6,174 bases of DNA from JBJXHC01 sp046160825. GTDB lineage: Bacteria > Bacteroidota > Ignavibacteria > UBA10030 > UBA6906. Numbering within the stretch: position 1 is the first letter of the stretch; each line of letters begins with the position of its first letter. Shown here in pieces: positions 4,701-6,174 of the stretch. A program made the position numbers and the translations under genes. The stretch lies in contig JBJXHC010000129.1 in NCBI GenBank assembly GCA_046160825.1, forward strand, positions 1-6,174, read 5' to 3'. The notes under the pieces are model-generated. The model was not told where the DNA came from and ran no database searches. It saw nothing but the letters and a program-made list of their open reading frames with translations.

Positions 4701-6174
4701 GTTGATGTTGAAGCCGAGGTCAAGAACTATGGCGCAAACGCCCAGCCTTCCTACAGCATTAACTGGGAATTGGATGCAGTTGCGCAGACTCCGGTTGTAA
4801 ACACCGATCCGCTTCTGTTCGGCGGGTTGGATACATTCGCCCTGACTTCGAATCCGGCGCCTGGTTTCCACGATGTGAAAGCCTGGACGGTTTTGGGTGC
4901 AGATGCGAATCCGGGAAATGATACACTCAGCTTTGCGTTCGAAGTCCTTGATCCAAGCGTTATCTTCTATGAAGGCTTCAATGGCACAACCTTCCCGCCC
5001 GCGGGTTGGGATACAGTGAACAACGACGCCAACACCGGTGCATTCCGGAATTGGTTCCGCAGTATCGCATTCCCATCCGAGGGTGCAGGTAGTGCCCGCG
5101 GTAACTTTAATTCCGCAAATGGATTCGATATTGACGACTGGTTGATTACACCGAACACCGGAGGTCTGTTGGATGTTGCGTTTACCGTGGATAGCCTTTC
5201 GTTCTGGCTTTCCGGTAACAGCAGCTTCCCGGATTCTCTTATGATTCTTGTCTCGACCAGCACAACGGATCTGGACAGCTTCGTGACCGTTCTGGATTAT
5301 GTTCTTGCAGATCCGTCCGGTTACCAGAAGTTCACCTATGCATTGCCTGATGCAGCGAATCGCTACATCGCATTCCGCTATCTCCATTTTGATGGCGGTC
5401 CGCTTGGCAATGCATCAGACAACATCTTCCTTGATGATGTCCGTATCACACGCTACAACTATGCCAATGGATTCCTTGCAAGTCCGGGAAGCCTGAGCTT
5501 CGGCAGTGTTGCAGTCGGGTTCGATGCAGATCTCAATGTCGATGTTATCAATGCAGGCAATGTTGATCTGAATATCTCTTCCATCACCTCATCGGATGCG
5601 GCCTTTACTGTTGCTCCTCTGACAGGAGTGGTTGCAGCAGGTGAAACACTGGGAGTAACGGTCACGTTCACGCCGTCATCGGAAACATCATTCAGCGGCG
5701 ACATCGTGTTTGCGCACGATGCAGATTCCTCACCTGATACCGTTTCAGTTTCCGGTATCGGTGGTGCTCCGTTAATGTTCCTCTCGCTTTCACCTGATAC
5801 GATTATTGCAAAGGATCCGGTGAAGGCAAAGTTCTTCAAATCAGTGAAGCGTGCCAAACCCGGCAAGCCTATCACGATGCCGAACTGGGCCAACCTGTTG
5901 GATGAAGTTACTGCACAGGGTGGTTTCGGACCGGGTGCATCCACAGGCGATAGCGCCGGTGGTATGGTCATCGGTGTGAGCCACATGTACAAGAAGAATC
6001 CGGCTGATCCTCTGAAACCGAAGTGGAGTCCGGTGAAGGATTCTGCGGCGATCTACGGATGGGTCCGCTTGACCAAGTGGGATTTCAAGAAGAACCTTGG
6101 CAAGAGCTACAATGCACTGCAGAAGACCCTTGACGATAAGGGAACGAAGCACACAGGTGCAGCGGCGGGCTTCG
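1725..6174 (+). CDS. Large modular secreted surface protein (3' end outside window)
   Basis: One frame is open for 1,483 full codons from ATG 1725 to the right edge. An in-frame TAA at 1674 and the GGAGG at 1711 support this start. Order of parts: signal peptide (1-23), low-complexity Pro/Ala/Gln-rich linker (about 25-75), right-handed beta-helix (76-600), Ig/CARDB-like segment (602-718), jelly-roll domain (725-935), second Ig-like segment (986-1075), cleaved-adhesin-like jelly roll (1079-1246), ASH/HYDIN-like domain (1250-1348) and the start of an unnamed module (from 1352). I see no catalytic motif; the make-up suggests adhesion or ligand binding outside the cell. No sorting domain is visible because the window ends first. 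The last 84 bases equal the first 84 of the window in the same frame. Joining them would give 1,749 residues ending in a T9SS sorting domain. Whether that join is real or the ending belongs to a paralogue cannot be told here. Confidence 0.93.
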   Translation, partial: MKGITALLVVCALLAFSAGETFAAKKQAQGNIFGQVDQPTVEREFIPDPSAPAQGEAAPVVMPVRQTESMVPIPTGTYTIGTIGATYPSLSAAVFALNTNGIDPGANVVFEFIDPTYTDTSQTIGRYLNQDLGIVTFRPASGNVATITVTGGVASLAFCLRIDSAANLVWDGSNSGGTDRSLTLQADTVTPSRNAVLIQRGSAFITMKNMILKGNRRSASNGSDVVRIVNQGLTPVAVTATHDVLFENNHVLRGLGGIVARGKDASLPDYNAIIRKNTVGGAGSASILDNLANSGIITEANLNILVSQNDVYGIKAIALSNFGIQARGAVTGLYERNKIHDIVNLSGNARPNGFLVGNTVVGVAPGFFIKTNITISNNMVYDLHNLNYVTGGNTRAYDGIIWNPSGAPNSATGNGATIRLYHNTFWHRTLKVGAEAGQSANNAFMVDGNFAGSNTNFAHIDSIILINNVFATKRDSGFTRQQLWFRPADTVASSQFAVVSNNNVWHNTDAGAFAQYNTPWPFGPTTVVSAFGVYQTDTGLDPNSVFDDPKFVSDTDPHMSLALGVVSPAESLGTPLGKLIDIDGETRDANFPDAGADEFTPTYVINELEPIALVDPSGPAQIKASGVAFSPSATFRNNGTGNQPSAPVRYEILNSVPAVVYFDNATTSILALGGTSTVTFTPVPGGLAAGTYTIRAITTLGTDQIPTNDTLTSTMQVQTSISSGSFPYTEDFEGAAPEATGGFGWLTASAGGPNDWVRATPAKTNISGAHSGTKAYVTKATGTYSDNQESFVFAPILDLSSFSGLFLVQFYSNFYAEFEWDGGVLELSTDAGVTWSRVDSTLGTGANFNTPAGTAWYNNASGLGNISAPFWSGGEGGGIPSSGYSSADANGYVLSASVISGLGGLSDVRFRWHFSTDGAVTSEGWAIDDVTFSGLPSDDIGLASLGIPGYVGGPVPDVIIDQSRPLRGKGVTAPPVVRKEAVRPGAYLSSAIVDVEAEVKNYGANAQPSYSINWELDAVAQTPVVNTDPLLFGGLDTFALTSNPAPGFHDVKAWTVLGADANPGNDTLSFAFEVLDPSVIFYEGFNGTTFPPAGWDTVNNDANTGAFRNWFRSIAFPSEGAGSARGNFNSANGFDIDDWLITPNTGGLLDVAFTVDSLSFWLSGNSSFPDSLMILVSTSTTDLDSFVTVLDYVLADPSGYQKFTYALPDAANRYIAFRYLHFDGGPLGNASDNIFLDDVRITRYNYANGFLASPGSLSFGSVAVGFDADLNVDVINAGNVDLNISSITSSDAAFTVAPLTGVVAAGETLGVTVTFTPSSETSFSGDIVFAHDADSSPDTVSVSGIGGAPLMFLSLSPDTIIAKDPVKAKFFKSVKRAKPGKPITMPNWANLLDEVTAQGGFGPGASTGDSAGGMVIGVSHMYKKNPADPLKPKWSPVKDSAAIYGWVRLTKWDFKKNLGKSYNALQKTLDDKGTKHTGAAAGF
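1950..3524 (+). other. Right-handed parallel beta-helix domain
   Basis: Residues 76-600 open with TGTYTIGTIGATYPSLSAAV, the cap-like start often seen before such helices in FCB secreted proteins. Asn-rich rungs follow at fairly regular intervals: FENNHVLRG (246), IIRKNTVGG (273), LVSQNDVYG (305), LYERNKIHD (333), ISNNMVYDL (375), LYHNTFWH (420), LINNVFA (465) and VSNNNVWHN (499). The domain closes with DIDGETRDANFPDAGADEF (581-599), the familiar terminal motif of these helices. The fold is shared by polysaccharide lyases and adhesins. No catalytic residues are obvious, so glycan binding or a purely structural stalk are both possible. Confidence 0.8.
3528..3878 (+). other. Ig/CARDB-like beta-sandwich segment 1
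   Basis: Residues 602-718 show alternating hydrophobic strands with the cues SPSATFRNNGTGNQ, TSTVTFTPVPGGLAAGTYT and a closing PTNDTLTSTMQV. The pattern of a non-specific 'new strand' start, N-G-T turn, L-x-A-G-x-Y-x-I and N-D-T ending is typical of CARDB or related Ig-like spacers in secreted bacterial proteins. It probably acts as a spacer between the beta-helix and the first jelly roll. Confidence 0.55.
3897..4529 (+). other. Jelly-roll (MAM / choice-of-anchor J-like) domain 1
   Basis: Residues 725-935 begin with FPYTEDFEG and contain AHSGTKAYVT, a central strand LFLVQFYSNF and LELSTDAGVTWSRV. They end with VRFRWHFSTD and EGWAIDDVTF. The E-D-F-E-G start, the S-x-D-x-G-x-x-W motif and the G-W-x-I-D-D-V ending are typical of the concanavalin-like jelly roll found in MAM and M6-peptidase-associated domains. 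These usually bind glycans or protein partners and often hold calcium. The tryptophan- and glycine-rich stretch 865-885 is an insertion-like loop. Confidence 0.65.
4680..4949 (+). other. Ig/CARDB-like beta-sandwich segment 2
   Basis: Residues 986-1075 carry VDVEAEVKNYGANAQPSYSI, then GFHDVKAWTVLGADANPGND with a closing TLSFAFEV strand. The V-K-N-Y-G turn and the N-P-G-N-D-T ending parallel segment 1 (PTNDT). It sits between the two jelly-roll domains in the same order as segment 1 before jelly roll 1, so an Ig-plus-jelly-roll pair appears twice in the protein. Confidence 0.6.
4959..5462 (+). other. Cleaved-adhesin-like jelly-roll domain 2
   Basis: Residues 1079-1246 show VIFYEGFNGTTFPPAGWDTV at the start, then DDWLITPNTGG, LSFWLSGNS, DSLMILVSTST, DSFVTVLDY, RYIAFRYLHFDGG and the closing IFLDDVRI. 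The order P-x-G-W, W-L-I-T-P, L-x-V-S-T, x-x-F, I-A-F-R and L-D-D-V is the pattern of the gingipain cleaved-adhesin family (PF07675). In that family these modules bind host proteins and haem-containing ligands. The binding partner here is unknown. Confidence 0.75.
5472..5768 (+). other. ASH/HYDIN-like (choice-of-anchor D) domain
   Basis: Residues 1250-1348 contain SPGSLSFGSVAVGFDADLNV, then VINAGNVDLNISSI, then VVAAGETLGVTVTFTPSS and a closing TVSVSGIGG. The L-S-F-G-S-V-x-V-G start, the N-A-G-x-x-x-L turn, the F-T-P motif and the V-S-G-x-G end are characteristic of ASPM-SPD2-Hydin-type Ig folds. In FCB secreted proteins these usually act as rigid spacers close to the sorting domain. Confidence 0.75.
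6091..6174 (+). repeat. Terminal direct repeat, right copy
   Basis: Identical to bases 1-84. It encodes KNLGKSYNALQKTLDDK and the following residues up to AAAGF, inside the unnamed module that continues at the left edge as DVFVGGKPF. Merging the two copies leaves a 6,090-bp unit, a multiple of three along the single open frame between 1725 and 884. Confidence 0.97.

Noticed and set aside
4692..5387. A 231-codon open frame on the minus strand
   Set aside because: It lies fully antisense to the continuous 1725-6174 gene across the second Ig-like and cleaved-adhesin-like domains. Its translation has Cys/Arg/Ile-rich composition and no recognisable domain.
5459..5992. A 177-codon open frame on the minus strand
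   Set aside because: It is antisense to the ASH-like domain and the unnamed module. Its Pro/Ser/Thr-rich translation is what the reverse complement of this coding DNA would give, and no ribosome site is convincing.

Overview
The window looks like a piece of a bacterium from the FCB group (Bacteroidota, Ignavibacteriota or Kapabacteria-like lineages). The main evidence is a type IX secretion (T9SS) C-terminal sorting domain with the YQNYPNPFNPSTTI signature, together with several domain types typical of large secreted proteins in these phyla. A clear Shine-Dalgarno sequence before the main start codon fits Ignavibacteria/Kapabacteria-like lineages better than classical Bacteroides-like ones, but this assignment is inference.

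Layout, left to right. Positions 1-884 are the 3' end of a secreted-protein gene: an unnamed alpha/beta-looking module, an acidic linker and the T9SS sorting domain. Positions 885-1724 hold no gene. This stretch contains a GC-rich hairpin, a terminator-like hairpin with a T run, two tandem copies of a composite palindromic (REP/BIME-like) repeat, and a long leader with inverted repeats. Positions 1725-6174 are one uninterrupted frame that runs off the right edge. It encodes a signal peptide, a right-handed beta-helix, two Ig/CARDB-like segments, two jelly-roll domains (the second resembling the gingipain cleaved-adhesin domain), an ASH/HYDIN-like domain and the start of the same unnamed module seen at the left edge.

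The key structural fact is that bases 1-84 and 6091-6174 are identical, and the reading frames agree. If the ends are joined, the window becomes a 6,090-bp circle with one 1,749-residue gene that has a signal peptide at one end and a T9SS sorting domain at the other. A circle like this carries no replication, mobility or partition gene. The same sequence would also arise if two neighbouring paralogous genes, or a tandem array, shared an exact 84-mer in a chromosome and the assembler cut at it. I consider the tandem-paralogue or array explanation at least as likely as a real small circle.

Functionally, everything visible points to one job: a very large modular protein exported by Sec, passed through the outer membrane by T9SS and anchored on or released from the cell surface, probably for adhesion or glycan/protein binding. 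No catalytic motif was recognised. The second most interesting element is the non-coding repeat. Each unit has four hairpins with TAAA or TTTA loops, arranged as a nested imperfect palindrome with compensatory stem changes.
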